Source: Chara braunii (taxonomy: Eukaryota > Streptophyta > Charophyceae > Charales > Characeae). Taken from it: 25,114 bases of DNA. The position numbers were made by a program, and so were the translations under genes. Where the stretch lies: contig BFEA01000028.1 of the NCBI GenBank assembly GCA_003427395.1, forward strand, positions 4,636,618-4,661,731, read 5' to 3'. The notes below the pieces were generated by a model. It did not search any database. It saw only the letters and a program-made list of their open reading frames with translations, and was not told where the DNA came from. Positions 1 through 8,130 of the stretch are shown here, piece by piece. Each line of letters starts with the position of its first letter. Position 1 is the stretch's first letter.

Positions 1-2
1 CC

Positions 3-163
3 CCGCCTGTCAACCCGAACAGACTGTCCCCTTGCCGACTACCTGCCTCCACCGAAGGTCAACCCCCCAATCTACCCCAGCCCCAGAGTAGCACAACCCA
101 CAATTACTGCCCTTACCCCTCGGATGCAGCACTTCCCTCCAATATGCTGCTGCCTCAGGGTAA
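3..163 (+). CDS. Possible partial exon at left edge, Pro/Gln/Ser/Asn-rich
   Basis: The frame is open from the window edge and reads as a Pro/Gln/Ser/Asn-rich peptide. It runs into CTCAGGGTAAGC at about 155-166, which resembles a plant 5' splice site, so the coding part may stop there; the frame itself stays open to 338, where the sequence turns into A-rich, non-protein-like DNA. No domain is recognised and the start lies outside the window. The GTAAGCTGGGTAATGG stretch here also resembles the arm of the foldback repeat at 17843-17872, so a repeat origin is an equally good explanation. Confidence 0.18.
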
Positions 164-408
164 GCTGGGTAATGGTCCCTGTCAAGACTTTCTTTTTCTT
201 ATTCCGGGTTGTTTGCTGAGAATTCCCGGCCGCTCCCTTTTTGGTGTGGGTAATCAAATGAGCATTGCCAAGTCTTTTTGTAAGAAAAACAACAACAAAA
301 AATCACTTATTTTACACATAAATTTCTACATTACTTAATTTCTAATTTTCTACATTACTTAACTTCTACATTACTGAATTCCGATTTGCCTCTTTGTGGG
401 TTATTTTT

Positions 409-747
409 TCACTTCTTGTGGCTTGGTGGGTTGATTTGTGAGGGAGAGCTGGGGGGAGGATTTTGAGGAGGGGAGCAGTATCCTTCAGGGGCTTCACAAG
501 GAGGGAGGTGAATGCCCTGTAGGGGGTAGCGGCAGATAAGGGGCTGCTTTATTCTGGGGCTGGGATAAGATGTCATGACAGTATGATATCCTCCCAGAGG
601 CAGATAAAGGCAGGGGGCTGTCAGGGGCATACTTTGGGTGGGAACTGGATGGCCTTGAGGGAACTGGGGGAGAAGGCAGGGTGTCCCCTGCTGGGGCTGA
701 AATGGAGCAGCTGTGATTAGGGCATTCCGTATTGTAAGGGGCAGCAT
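409..747 (-). CDS. Hypothetical Pro/Gln-rich reading frame
   Basis: This is a 112-codon open frame on the minus strand from an ATG to a stop. The product is rich in Pro, Gln, Ser and Leu, with clusters such as PPQNPPPSSPSQ near the C-terminus. There are no membrane segments and no recognised domain. Composition is protein-like but also what a pyrimidine-rich strand would give by chance. The sequence between it and the left-edge exon candidate (about 260-400) is AT-rich with a repeated TTCTACATTACTTAA motif. I do not recognise it and treat it as a weak candidate. Confidence 0.18.
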   Translation of the reverse strand: MLPLTIRNALITAAPFQPQQGTPCLLPQFPQGHPVPTQSMPLTAPCLYLPLGGYHTVMTSYPSPRIKQPLICRYPLQGIHLPPCEAPEGYCSPPQNPPPSSPSQINPPSHKK

Positions 748-1000
748 CGGGGCAAGGGGAGAGGGAGGGGAGGCGGCATTCTAGAGGGGAGGCTGGGAGT
801 TTTGCTCAGGTATTGTGAAGCCAGGTTCTGCTCATGTAGCTCAGAGCATTTTCATAGATTATTATCATCATCATCATCTTGGCTTTTCCACACATGTCCA
901 GTTAACCCCCCAGATTAACTGGGGTAGTCATTTTAACTGGGTTAGTCAATGCTGGGAGGAAGTTCCAAGAGTAGTTGTAATTCTTCAATGAGTGTTCTTG
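748..1000. other. No gene seen; short hairpin and ATC microsatellite
   Basis: The stretch is GC-rich then mixed, with an ATC trinucleotide run near 860-880 and a small hairpin CCCCAG-ATTAA-CTGGGG at 908-924, followed by a second related TTAACTGGG copy. Nothing coding is recognised. Confidence 0.4.
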
Positions 1001-1266
1001 TATCTAGGGGGGGACGCTGGACCCGCTTTCCAGCAAGTGCAGCTCTGCACAAGTGGACTGGAGCAGCCAGAATCTTTACCAGGGAGGTTTGCTCTTATCA
1101 TCCTCCCTAGTCATGCGATTCTGGTCTTTTCTTTAAAAAAAAACAAAAGAAAAAGAAGGAATGTACAGGGGGTGATACAAGCATTCCCCCTTAGCACCCT
1201 CATCAGATGGCTCCTGTCTATTGGTGGGGAGCAGCACCTGCTGGAAATAGGTTCCAGCTTCCCATA
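1001..1266. repeat. Foldback (inverted-repeat) element, copy 1
   Basis: The right arm at 1218-1266 begins CTATTGGTGGGGAGCAGCAC and ends in CCCATA. Its reverse complement closely matches the arms of a second foldback at 18034-18239. The left arm starts near 1009 with GGGACGCTGGACCCGCTTTC but diverges after about 30 bp. The interior holds a T/A-rich run and a segment resembling the 'CCCTAAGCCCCTGCACTCATCAGG' theme of the 17.6-22.6 kb repeats (seen as CCCTTAGCACCCTCATCAG near 1190). No coding capacity is seen and no clear target duplication was found. It is a MITE-like or foldback non-autonomous element; the superfamily is unknown. Confidence 0.6.
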
Positions 1267-1289
1267 CAGAAAGGATACATGAAAAGATG

Positions 1290-1626
1290 CATGAAGAATG
1301 TACATCACCCCTGTGATTTCTGATTCCTCTGACTGCTTCAGTTTTGTCTCCGCCATGGTCTCCCCAGGCTGTAGAGGAGGTTTGGGCAAATCATGTAACC
1401 TCTTACACTGCACTTGAGAGACGTTAGCCTCTGTGACAGCCAGACCCACCACGATAACTTTCGTCTCTTCTGGTCGTTCCACCCCTGTCTGTACTGTCTG
1501 GGCTGTTAGTTCTATTGCTGTCCCTGACTCGGGGACTGGGGTAGTGTCATGTGGACGATCCTGGGACGGCACGGCTTTCTCGCACCAGGCCCGGGGTTGT
1601 GACTGTGGATGACATCCCGGGTTCAT
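1290..1626 (-). CDS. Hypothetical reading frame, divergent from 1666-1905
   Basis: An open frame on the minus strand starts at an ATG ending at 1626 and stays open to 1111. The part up to about 1290 has protein-like composition: a mixed-charge region with Glu/Thr/Gln clusters and a short VIVVGLAV segment. From about 1266 down it runs into the right arm of the foldback repeat, so the C-terminal third is probably repeat-derived. The 5' end overlaps a plus-strand open frame beginning at 1609, giving a head-to-head layout. No family is recognised. Confidence 0.2.
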
Positions 1627-1665
1627 TGTTCTTCGGCCCCTGAGTTTCGAGGTGCGTTTTCCTCC

Positions 1666-1905
1666 ATGCCTTTCCCCATAGTTTGGCCGATCGTGTTCTT
1701 GACTTGCTCCATTCTCCTCTTTCTCAGCAGCGAGGGGTCCGCATTTTCGTCCTCATCCTCCCTCGCGCGGAAATCCTACGCCTATTCAGATTCCTTTAGC
1801 AAATTCACTGAGCTTTCCAAGGCGGATTTGGGAACACTCGTGTACAAGAAAGGACACGTGCGGCCACACATTCCGGAGTTCCCAACTGCCAAACAAAAGT
1901 TCTAG
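1666..1905 (+). CDS. Hypothetical small protein with signal-peptide-like N-terminus
   Basis: From the ATG at 1666 the frame encodes 79 residues to a TAG. The start MPFPIVWPIVFLTCSILLFL looks like a secretory signal peptide or single membrane anchor, followed by a Ser-rich segment and a basic, Lys-rich C-terminus. I prefer this Met over the upstream in-frame ATG at 1609 because it places the hydrophobic core at the N-terminus. No domain is recognised. A small secreted protein, a first exon, or a chance frame are all possible; nothing downstream clearly continues it. Confidence 0.28.
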   Translation: MPFPIVWPIVFLTCSILLFLSSEGSAFSSSSSLARKSYAYSDSFSKFTELSKADLGTLVYKKGHVRPHIPEFPTAKQKF

Positions 1906-2303
1906 CACGCTTGATAAGGCGTGCGTAATTCCTACCTAAATTCATTGTTTTTGAAGAAAAACAAAAGAAAATTCCAAGAAAACAAAGAGTACTTTGAAGT
2001 GGGAGGGCCTCGACGGCCATTGATTCCACGGATTACCCATCTCGTCAAAAAGGAGGTGCTCAAAGCCCATTAGAGACAAAAAGAAGAGTAGCAGAACCTA
2101 GGGCTTCAGAAGCTCATTCAAGCATGGAAGTTGGTGCGTCACAGACATGTCTTCTTTCAGAACTGCTATGTACTCATATTCGGACATCAGCCGAAGGCAC
2201 CAAAGGAAAGGAAACGGCCTTGTCCCAGTGAGACCATGAATCATGCAGCCAACTCTGACTTGGGAAACAGGATAGCACAGCCTGTCTTTTGAAAAAAGAC
2301 AAA
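1906..2303. other. No gene recognised
   Basis: Mixed-composition sequence with A-rich patches (about 1945-1990). Open frames here are short and show no recognisable domain. There is a 9-bp inverted pair, CTTTTGAAAAAAG, near 2286-2298, just before the transposon-like end at 2304. Confidence 0.4.
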
Positions 2304-2418
2304 GGGCCTCGCTCCACTACTGTCCGCTGTAAGAATTTTTGGGAAGTGTGTGGACAGTAGTCAGAGCTAGAAAAAACTGCATTTAAGCAGCGGCGCTCCA
2401 CTTACTGTCCACTGTACA
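2304..2418 (+). repeat. Transposon-like end with internal hairpin
   Basis: GGGCCTCGCTCCACTACTGT at 2304 matches the terminus of the MITE at 22072 in 14 of its first 15 bases (GGGCCTCGTTCCAC) and, like it, follows AAA. A perfect 10-bp hairpin, ACTACTGTCC (2316-2325) against GGACAGTAGT (2352-2361), sits just inside. The block is partly repeated in direct orientation at 2394-2416 (CGCTCCACTTACTGTCCACT). I found no opposite end in the next kilobase, so this is a solo or degraded terminus rather than a complete element. Confidence 0.45.
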
Positions 2419-3270
2419 ACTCTCCAATTTGTGACTTCACTACCAGACACCGTGACAGCACTACTAAACACGGCATCAATAGGGTTTTGTCCGCCCATAC
2501 TCCAGAATCGCTGTCCAAAAAGGACTTGGGTCCGTGTAGTGGACCTCTGGTTGGCCTGTGAGACCAGCCCCTTGGCCTGGCCTGTTATCACAGCTGTGTT
2601 GTATTCGGGGTAGTCCAGTCCAGGCCGGTACCTCTGTTGGTACCAGCCAGTCCAGTCCAGTCCCGTCAGTCCGCTGGGGTATACCCCAGCTGATGTCTGT
2701 TTTCCGGATCATTCTACATTCGCACATCTTGGAGTAAGTGCGTTGGAGTCTCGCGTGGGAGCTGCGCTGTGCCATCCCGCTCCCCCTTCATCCTCTATCT
2801 CCATCTCTGTCCCAGGCGGAGCACTACTCCGGGTGGGTCCGCCACACTGGTATTGGAGCGGGAATGCTCCCCGCTCCCACTCGCCACATCGCACAGCAGG
2901 GAAAACAGCAAAAACCGACAACGGGTTTTTTCGCTGTTTTTTGGCTGTTTGCAGCTGAAAACAGCTGGAAAATTTGAGAAAAAGGCGTAGCAGCAAGGAG
3001 CGCCACGTGGCGCAAAAAGACAAGCGGCGTCATGACGCCCGCGCCAAGGCCAAGGCCACCGCACACGCACACGTGCCATGCGCCCACGCTGCCCCGCTGC
3101 CCCGCCCCGCTCCCGGATTTTATATTATCAAGATTTGGGATGCACGTTGTCACCAGGGTCTAAACCTAGGCAGCTGCTGGCTATGCGTGTGCGTAGCTGC
3201 TGCCATAACATACTCGCCATAGTGTGTGTATGGCTTTGTAGTGAGGCACGCAGCTGTTGAAGAGGTGCGT
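2419..3270. other. No gene recognised; several hairpins
   Basis: The stretch contains CCAGTCCAGTCC repeats near 2613-2670, an 8-bp perfect hairpin GGAGCGGG/CCCGCTCC at 2855-2877, and a longer imperfect one, AAAACAGCAAAAACC (2902-2916) against GGTTTTTTCGCTGTTTT (2924-2940). GTGCGTGTGC-type runs occur between 3060 and 3200. The hairpins look like remnants of foldback elements. Open frames are multiple, overlapping and mutually exclusive, so none is called. Confidence 0.4.
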
Positions 3271-3277
3271 GCCAGCT

Positions 3278-3328
3278 NTTTNCCCCCCNCCCCCCCCNNC
3301 NNCCNNCNATTTNNCCCCCCCCCCCCCC
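3278..3328. other. Low-quality poly-C stretch with Ns
   Basis: Single and paired Ns are scattered through a C homopolymer (3278-3314 carry the Ns; the C run continues to about 3328). This is an assembly or base-calling problem area, so its length and reading frame should not be trusted. Confidence 0.9.
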
Positions 3329-3600
3329 GTGGCTGCTGCTGCCTGCGCACGTGGCCATCTGCAGTGCCACGTGGCAGCTTGCTGTGGAACTGAAGACCCC
3401 CCTGCTCAGGGGGCTGCTCTACACTGGTGAGGGTCTGCTCAAACAACATACCCTGGATCCGTAGATCTGCAGTACTGCTGCTAGGGGCTGATCAAGATCT
3501 CAGCCCCCCGTCTCCTCCAATTGGCTTGCGGCAGCGAAGGCCAAGACCCTCCTGATCTTGGTATACCTTGTGCGCTTGGAGACACCAAGGACCAGGTATC

Positions 3601-4085
3601 ACCTTTCTCTTCCTTCTCCCTACTAACCCACTTTCCCTACCTTTTCTCTCTCCTCTTACTCACCCCCTCTACTTCTTCCTCTTCTACCTCACTCCCTTCC
3701 TCCTACTCACCCTCACTGCTCATACCCCTCTTCCCATTTTTTTTATTCATTTATTTCCTTTTCTTTCTCTTTTTTTCTCTTTGCTTCTTGATCCCTCTCC
3801 ACCTTTCCCATCCCTTTCTCTCTCATTCTCTCACCCTCCTCTCCCCCAACTACAACCCCATCTCTTCCCCCATCTCCCCCTTCACTCTTTTTCTCTCTCC
3901 CACCCATTTCTCTCTTTTCTCCTTCACTTTTCTGTCCCCCTTCCCTCCTACTTCAAAATATTTATGTTTTTTTTTTCATTCTTTCTATCTTTCTTTTGAT
4001 TTACCTTTTCTCTTTTTCCAAAAATTCGAATTATCTTATTCCCCACTTTCTTTTCTTATTTTTTTATTTATTTTATTTTATTTTA
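3601..4085 (+). repeat. Polypyrimidine (C/T) tract, about 480 bp
   Basis: Almost all bases on the plus strand are C or T, in irregular CTT, TCC and CCT words rather than a simple tandem unit; the last 80 bp become T-rich. Two overlapping open frames of 192 and 143 codons across it encode only Ser/Leu/Phe/Pro and are by-products of base composition. Such tracts can form triplex DNA; that role here is inference. Confidence 0.8.
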
Positions 4086-4133
4086 TTCTAAAAATTTGAA
4101 TTTCCTCGAGGCACCCTTAAATCTGATTAGGAT

Positions 4134-4438
4134 CTGTACAGCATCATATTCACGTTCGGTGACCGAACCCGAACGTTCGGGACTGAACGCGAACGAGCGT
4201 CGAAACTCTCCGAACGCGAACATAAAAACATTAAAAAAAAAAAAAAAAACGTTCTACGTTCGCCTTGGAGGTATGGTCAAATTCGTAACCAAACTCGAGT
4301 TAAAAATCAAAAACCAATTTTTTTTTTTTATTATTTTTTTTTTTAATATGTTCGGCCAAACGTGGTGGCGTTCGGCCGAACACCCGAACATGTTCGGACG
4401 TTCGGAAAAGCTCCGAACATGTTCGGTGTGCTACACAG
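4134..4438 (-). mobile_element. MITE with GTTCG/CGAAC palindromic ends, copy A
   Basis: The element runs from CTGTACAGCA to GTGCTACACAG. It is flanked by ATTAGGAT and ATTAGGAG (7 of 8); shifting one base gives a perfect 8-bp duplication GATTAGGA (4125-4132 and 4438-4445). Both ends are packed with CGAACGTTCG-type palindromes. The core (about 4262-4314, GGTCAAATTCGTAACCAAAC and onward) matches the reverse complement of copy B at 7160-7216, and both ends match copy B as well. It is non-coding with A/T runs in the middle. An 8-bp duplication fits hAT-like transposition, though the CTRYGTAGCAC ends are not the usual hAT terminus. The strand given is relative to copy B. Confidence 0.8.
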
Positions 4439-4464
4439 ATTAGGAGTTAGTTATTCTTGCTTTT

Positions 4465-4850
4465 GGCACACGTTCCGAACCCGTGGGGGTAACGAAGTGC
4501 TGTCAAAATTTTCTGTTTTTCTTTCACTTAGTTTTTTTCAGCACATTTTGATCCCTTTGGCCCTTCGGGATAGCGAGGTGCTGGCAAAATCTTCTCATTT
4601 TACTTAGTCTTTCTTCTTGACGGCACACTTCGCCCCCATGGGGGTAACGAAATGCCGCCAAAATTTTTGAAAAATCCAACACTTAATTTCTCTTCACCTC
4701 CTCATCTACTTACTTATTTATTTATTTATAAGTTATTTATTTTTTTTGAAAATTTTAATTTGCGACATTTTAAAACCTAGTGTGCTTATCTTGGTCTCTC
4801 CTTTCCCTCGGCACATTCTTGATCCCATGGGGGGTAGGGAAATGTTGCTG
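4465..4850 (+). repeat. Four degenerate hairpin repeats
   Basis: Units at 4465-4503, 4539-4583, 4621-4657 and 4809-4850 share the plan CRGCAC...TTCG/TTGATCCC-ATGGGG...CGAA...TGCYG and are each followed by AAAATTTT. The third is clearest: CGGCA/TGCCG, then TTCG/CGAA, around the palindrome CCCCCATGGGGG. The second has CAGCAC/GTGCTG. Spacing is 74, 82 and 188 bp, with AT-rich sequence between. The units lie 440-820 bp upstream of the Gag-like frame at 5288, so they could belong to an LTR or leader, but no LTR boundary is visible. Confidence 0.65.
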
Positions 4851-5038
4851 AAAATTTTAAAAAAATAAATATTATTTATCTCTACACATTTTGTTTTTTT
4901 ATTTCTTTAATTATTTTTATTATATATTTATTTTCTTATTTATTTTTATTTTTTTCTCGAATTTTCGTTGTTTATTTATTTTTCCTCCCGCCTCCCCCCC
5001 TATGCTTGTTATTTTATTTTCTTGATTAGGTCACCGGT
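4851..5038. other. AT-rich spacer, no gene
   Basis: TATTTATTTT-type low-complexity sequence with a short CCTCCCGCCTCC patch near 4984. No coding signal. Confidence 0.6.
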
Positions 5039-5039
5039 A

Positions 5040-5112
5040 TCCTACCCTAACCACTCAAACTCCGGTTAGGGTTTTCTTAGGGTTTTTCTAGGGTTTAGGG
5101 TTCTCCTAACCC
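5040..5112 (+). repeat. Telomere-like / telo-box motif cluster
   Basis: TTAGGG occurs at 5066-5071 and 5077-5082, CTAGGG at 5088-5093 and TTTAGGG at 5094-5100. CCCTAACC (5044-5051) and GGTTAGGG (5064-5071) form a perfect 8-bp inverted pair. Plant telomere repeats are TTTAGGG, and telo-boxes (AAACCCTAA) are known near plant transcription starts. The spacing here is irregular, so a short interstitial remnant or a 5'UTR/promoter element upstream of the frame at 5288 are both possible. Confidence 0.6.
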
Positions 5113-5287
5113 CCCTACTTTCCCTTCTCATTCAGGCACCCTGGATCCGAACCACGCCTCCCCCTTTCACGGTGCCCACGCTCGATTTATTAGCGCCGCC
5201 CGTCGCCTTCTATCGCAGACCTCCCCCTACGCCTTCCGCTTACGCGGACCTCTTCCGACCCTCTCTAGTCCGGCCTGTTACCTCCCC

Positions 5288-6010
5288 ATGGCCGATGACG
5301 TGTCACAAGCCGCCGAGGCGGCGACGACCTCGGCACCGGGCTCCACACCCGTGCCGACGGACCAGGGTCATCAGCCCCAGGGGGATCTGTACACCCTTAT
5401 CACCTCCCTCCTTGCGCCCTTACAGGCGCAAGTGGCGACTCTTGTCGCTGGCCTGCGGCAACTCCAGGATGCTGGTCGTCCTTCCTCTCCTCCCTCTCTC
5501 TCTTCTCCTAGCTCCCAGTCCGAGTCCCCCGTCCTCCGACATGGTGGCCACGACGGAGCTTCCTCCTCTACGACCCCCGACCCGACCATCCTGATGACCG
5601 TCCACGCTCCTCGCCCTACGGCCGCCACGGGCCAGACCCTCCCTCTCTCTACGGGCGTACCCGCCGAGATTCCGATCACTACGGCCACGGGACCACAACC
5701 CGCTATCGTGGTCTCAGCTTTTCCGGGTGCCCCGTTTCTCTCCCCCCTTCGCACGACCACAGCGTCACCTAACTCTCCCCCCTGTGGGATGCNCCGCACC
5801 GCTCGTGCGTCCACTTCCCCCACTCTTCCTCCTGCCACTCCTCGCTCAATCTACGTTCGACGCCTCGAGGACGAGCTTGCCCAGACTCGGGCCGACCTCG
5901 CCCTCTTACACCTTCAGCCACCCCTACCCTCGCAAGTGGCCGTGTCGGGCGGGCGCAAACCAGTCGGTCACCCGAAATACAAAAGGTTGAGCCTTGGGTT
6001 AAATGCCTAG
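5288..6010 (+). CDS. Gag-like N-terminal reading frame, probable retroelement fragment
   Basis: A 240-codon frame starts at ATG 5288 (sequence CTCCCCATGG). It encodes an acidic Ala/Thr-rich start, a short helical stretch (about residues 36-58, leucine-spaced, LITSLLAPLQAQVATLVAGL), a long Pro/Ser/Thr-rich region, and a second likely coiled coil near residues 188-206 (VRRLEDELAQTRADLALL). This plan is common in plant Ty3/gypsy Gag N-termini, and codon use (C-rich third positions) resembles the gag-pol at 10.4-14.2 kb. There is no capsid domain or zinc knuckle before the stop at 6010. One N lies at 5793. It may be the detached N-terminus of the downstream element, a separate fragment, or a host low-complexity protein. 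Confidence 0.4.
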   Translation: MADDVSQAAEAATTSAPGSTPVPTDQGHQPQGDLYTLITSLLAPLQAQVATLVAGLRQLQDAGRPSSPPSLSSPSSQSESPVLRHGGHDGASSSTTPDPTILMTVHAPRPTAATGQTLPLSTGVPAEIPITTATGPQPAIVVSAFPGAPFLSPLRTTTASPNSPPCGMXRTARASTSPTLPPATPRSIYVRRLEDELAQTRADLALLHLQPPLPSQVAVSGGRKPVGHPKYKRLSLGLNA

Positions 6011-6560
6011 GGGAGAACCAACTGACACTATCATCAGAGCCGTCGGGAAAAATTAGGGGTCGGGTAGGGATCCCTAAAATCCCCCCCATCAATTAAAAAA
6101 CTGACCCTTGAAATCAACATGATGAACAGTCGGGCTTGCCGCGCCTAACTCCTACCATTTTTGTTCGTTCCGAGGGTGTTCCCGAAGCTGCTGGCTGCGG
6201 AACTGAGATATAGTGCTAGGCCTCGGCGCACTTCTTTTGCATCAGACAATTGACAAGGGAATGAACCCTCAATTATTGCAAATTTTAATAACCAAATCAA
6301 TTTTATTTTTTTAAAATAAAAATAATAAAATGAAAGAAAATAACGGGATATTCGCTATTTAATTAAATTTCATCGGAATTTAACCTTGATAAAATTGTCC
6401 TCTATTTTCATTGATTCATATGGTGGAATTAATAATGAGTAAAATATTTAGAAATAATAAAAGAGAAGAAAACAGATGATTATTTATTATTTGATTAATT
6501 TTTGACGAGATTTATTATTGATGGGATTTTGGCTGAAAATCATTTATTTACCTTTTGTCC
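6011..6560. other. No gene; AT-rich block
   Basis: The first 250 bp are mixed; the segment at 6028-6040 contains ATCAGAGCC, which partly resembles a plant initiator-Met tRNA primer-binding site. From 6280 to 6560 the sequence is strongly AT-rich (TTTAAAATAAAAATAATAAAATG and similar). It ends in a pyrimidine stretch followed by TAG near 6563, like a 3' splice site. Confidence 0.4.
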
Positions 6561-6996
6561 ATAGATCCATGCAAGTCCCCTTGATTTTCCGGATCCGCCT
6601 GATTACTACCCCCGCGATGGCCAAGAGTTATTGAGTGAGCGGGACCGATTTTGGGTTGCGGGTCAGCATGGTGAGAGAACAGGTTACGCGGCCTTATCAT
6701 TTTGATGCGGGGACAAGTTTGGAACAAACACCAAACATTGGTTCGGGACAGGTACGGTTCTTGACGGTACTGGCATGGTGGATCTGCTGCACACTACGGT
6801 ACGCTGCGTTGGTACAACATGGATATGAGCTAACTCAGTTCACGGTTGAGGCTGCCAATATGGTCGCCCCGGTACAGTACAAGTTTGGTGTTGCTACGGG
6901 TTCTACTACAGGGATGGGCCGTGTGGTGTTACTATTTTGGTATGGACATTGGAACTGGTATGGTAACGGTACAATGCGGCTGCAATTAGAAATAAC
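6561..6996. other. Unrecognised GGTA-rich sequence left of copy B
   Basis: About 40 codons from 6570 (including ELLSERDRFWVAGQHGERTG) are open and protein-like after the AT-rich block, then stop. The rest is rich in GGTAC and GGTATGG words. ACTATTTTGGTATGGACATT at 6931 is loosely repeated at about 7580 on the other side of the MITE. No domain is recognised. Confidence 0.3.
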
Positions 6997-7400
6997 CTGC
7001 GTAGCACGGCGAACGTGTTCGCGCCCCTTCATGTTCGCGCGAACGTGTTCGCGCATTCGCGCGAACAGCTCGCTAACATGTTCGGGCGAACATAATCTTT
7101 TTCCGTAAAAAATAAAATAAAATAAAATAAAAATAAAAATAAAAAAATAAAAAAATAAAATGGTTTTTGATTTTTAAACTTATGATTGGCTACGAATTTG
7201 AACATGACTCCTAGGCAAAAGTTGCTTGTATTGTTATTTTACATGACATATATGTTTTTCAGATTTTTTTGAGAATGTTTTTTTTTTTTTTTTTTTTTTT
7301 AATAAATTTTATGTTCGCGTTCGGAAGGTTTTGGGCGCTTGTTTGCGTTCGGGCGAACATGTTCGCGTTCGCCTCCGAACGCGAACACGGTGCTACGTAG
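6997..7400 (+). mobile_element. MITE with GTTCG/CGAAC palindromic ends, copy B
   Basis: A 404-bp element runs from CTGCGTAGCAC to GTGCTACGTAG (terminal inverted repeat 10 of 11). It is flanked by a perfect 8-bp duplication GAAATAAC (6989-6996 and 7401-7408). About 90 bp at each end consist of nested GTTCGCG/CGCGAAC palindromes; the middle has A-rich and T-rich runs around a unique core shared with copy A in the opposite orientation. There is no coding frame of note. The duplication length is that of hAT elements (8 bp); the terminus is not a textbook hAT end. This copy is the better preserved of the two. Confidence 0.88.
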
Positions 7401-7408
7401 GAAATAAC

Positions 7409-8130
7409 TATGTCAAGCTCGACACTTTTGCTTTGGTATGGTCACTAGAATGGGACGTCGTAACGAGGCGCGGTACTATGGTTTGATGAATCCGGCATGT
7501 CACACTTGCGTTTTGGGTCTGTTGTGAATTGTACCCTCCTAATGGTATTGGGTTGACACGACCTGCCGTAAAATTGGCACTATTATTCTGGTGTGGATAC
7601 TGGTTAGGAACTTGCTGCTCGGTATGATATTTGATCTGGTAACGGTGGTACTGCTGTTGTGACACAATTCGCTGCGGAGCGCGTCGGATTCGATGTTGTT
7701 GTCGCACATTGGTATATCGCGAGTTGTTGGACCAAGACTGTGTGGTATTGAAGCACTAGGTTCATTTTCCCTGTTTTGGCCACTTGGACTGACGGGTCAG
7801 GGTTAGTACCGCCAGACGAACCTTGATATGTTCCCAGGCCCAGGATTCAGAGCCACGAACACGGACATGGGCCTGGTGGTAAGTTCGTGGAGGCGAGGCC
7901 CGCATTTACAGACAGGAGATAGAAAGTGTCTGTGAGAAGGGAGGGGGATTCGGGCAGGCCAGTGTTCGGAGTGTGCCAGGCGTACACAACTACTACTGGG
8001 GTCCGTTCGACGAGCGCAGGAGAAGGGACGTGTAGGGAGGGAGAGCAAGGCGTTCCCAGCCCATGCGTCAGAGTCCTGGAAACACGCGCTCTTCGAGGGG
8101 GATCAGCAAGAGGAGGGGAGACTAGCGAGG
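7409..8130. other. Unrecognised sequence, no gene called
   Basis: GGTA-rich sequence continues to about 7740. An inverted pair around GCCACGAAC (7851) and GTTCGTGG (7883) is visible. Open frames of 70-99 codons occur on both strands but overlap each other and show no domain. Confidence 0.35.

Noticed and set aside
3521-4099. 192-codon open frame in the polypyrimidine tract.
   Set aside because: Low-complexity Ser/Leu/Phe/Pro product created by a C/T-only strand; a second overlapping frame is equally open.
6028-6045. ATCAGAGCC as a Met-tRNA primer-binding site.
   Set aside because: Only nine bases agree, the start TGGT is missing, and no LTR end or repeat supports a boundary; kept only as a caveat.
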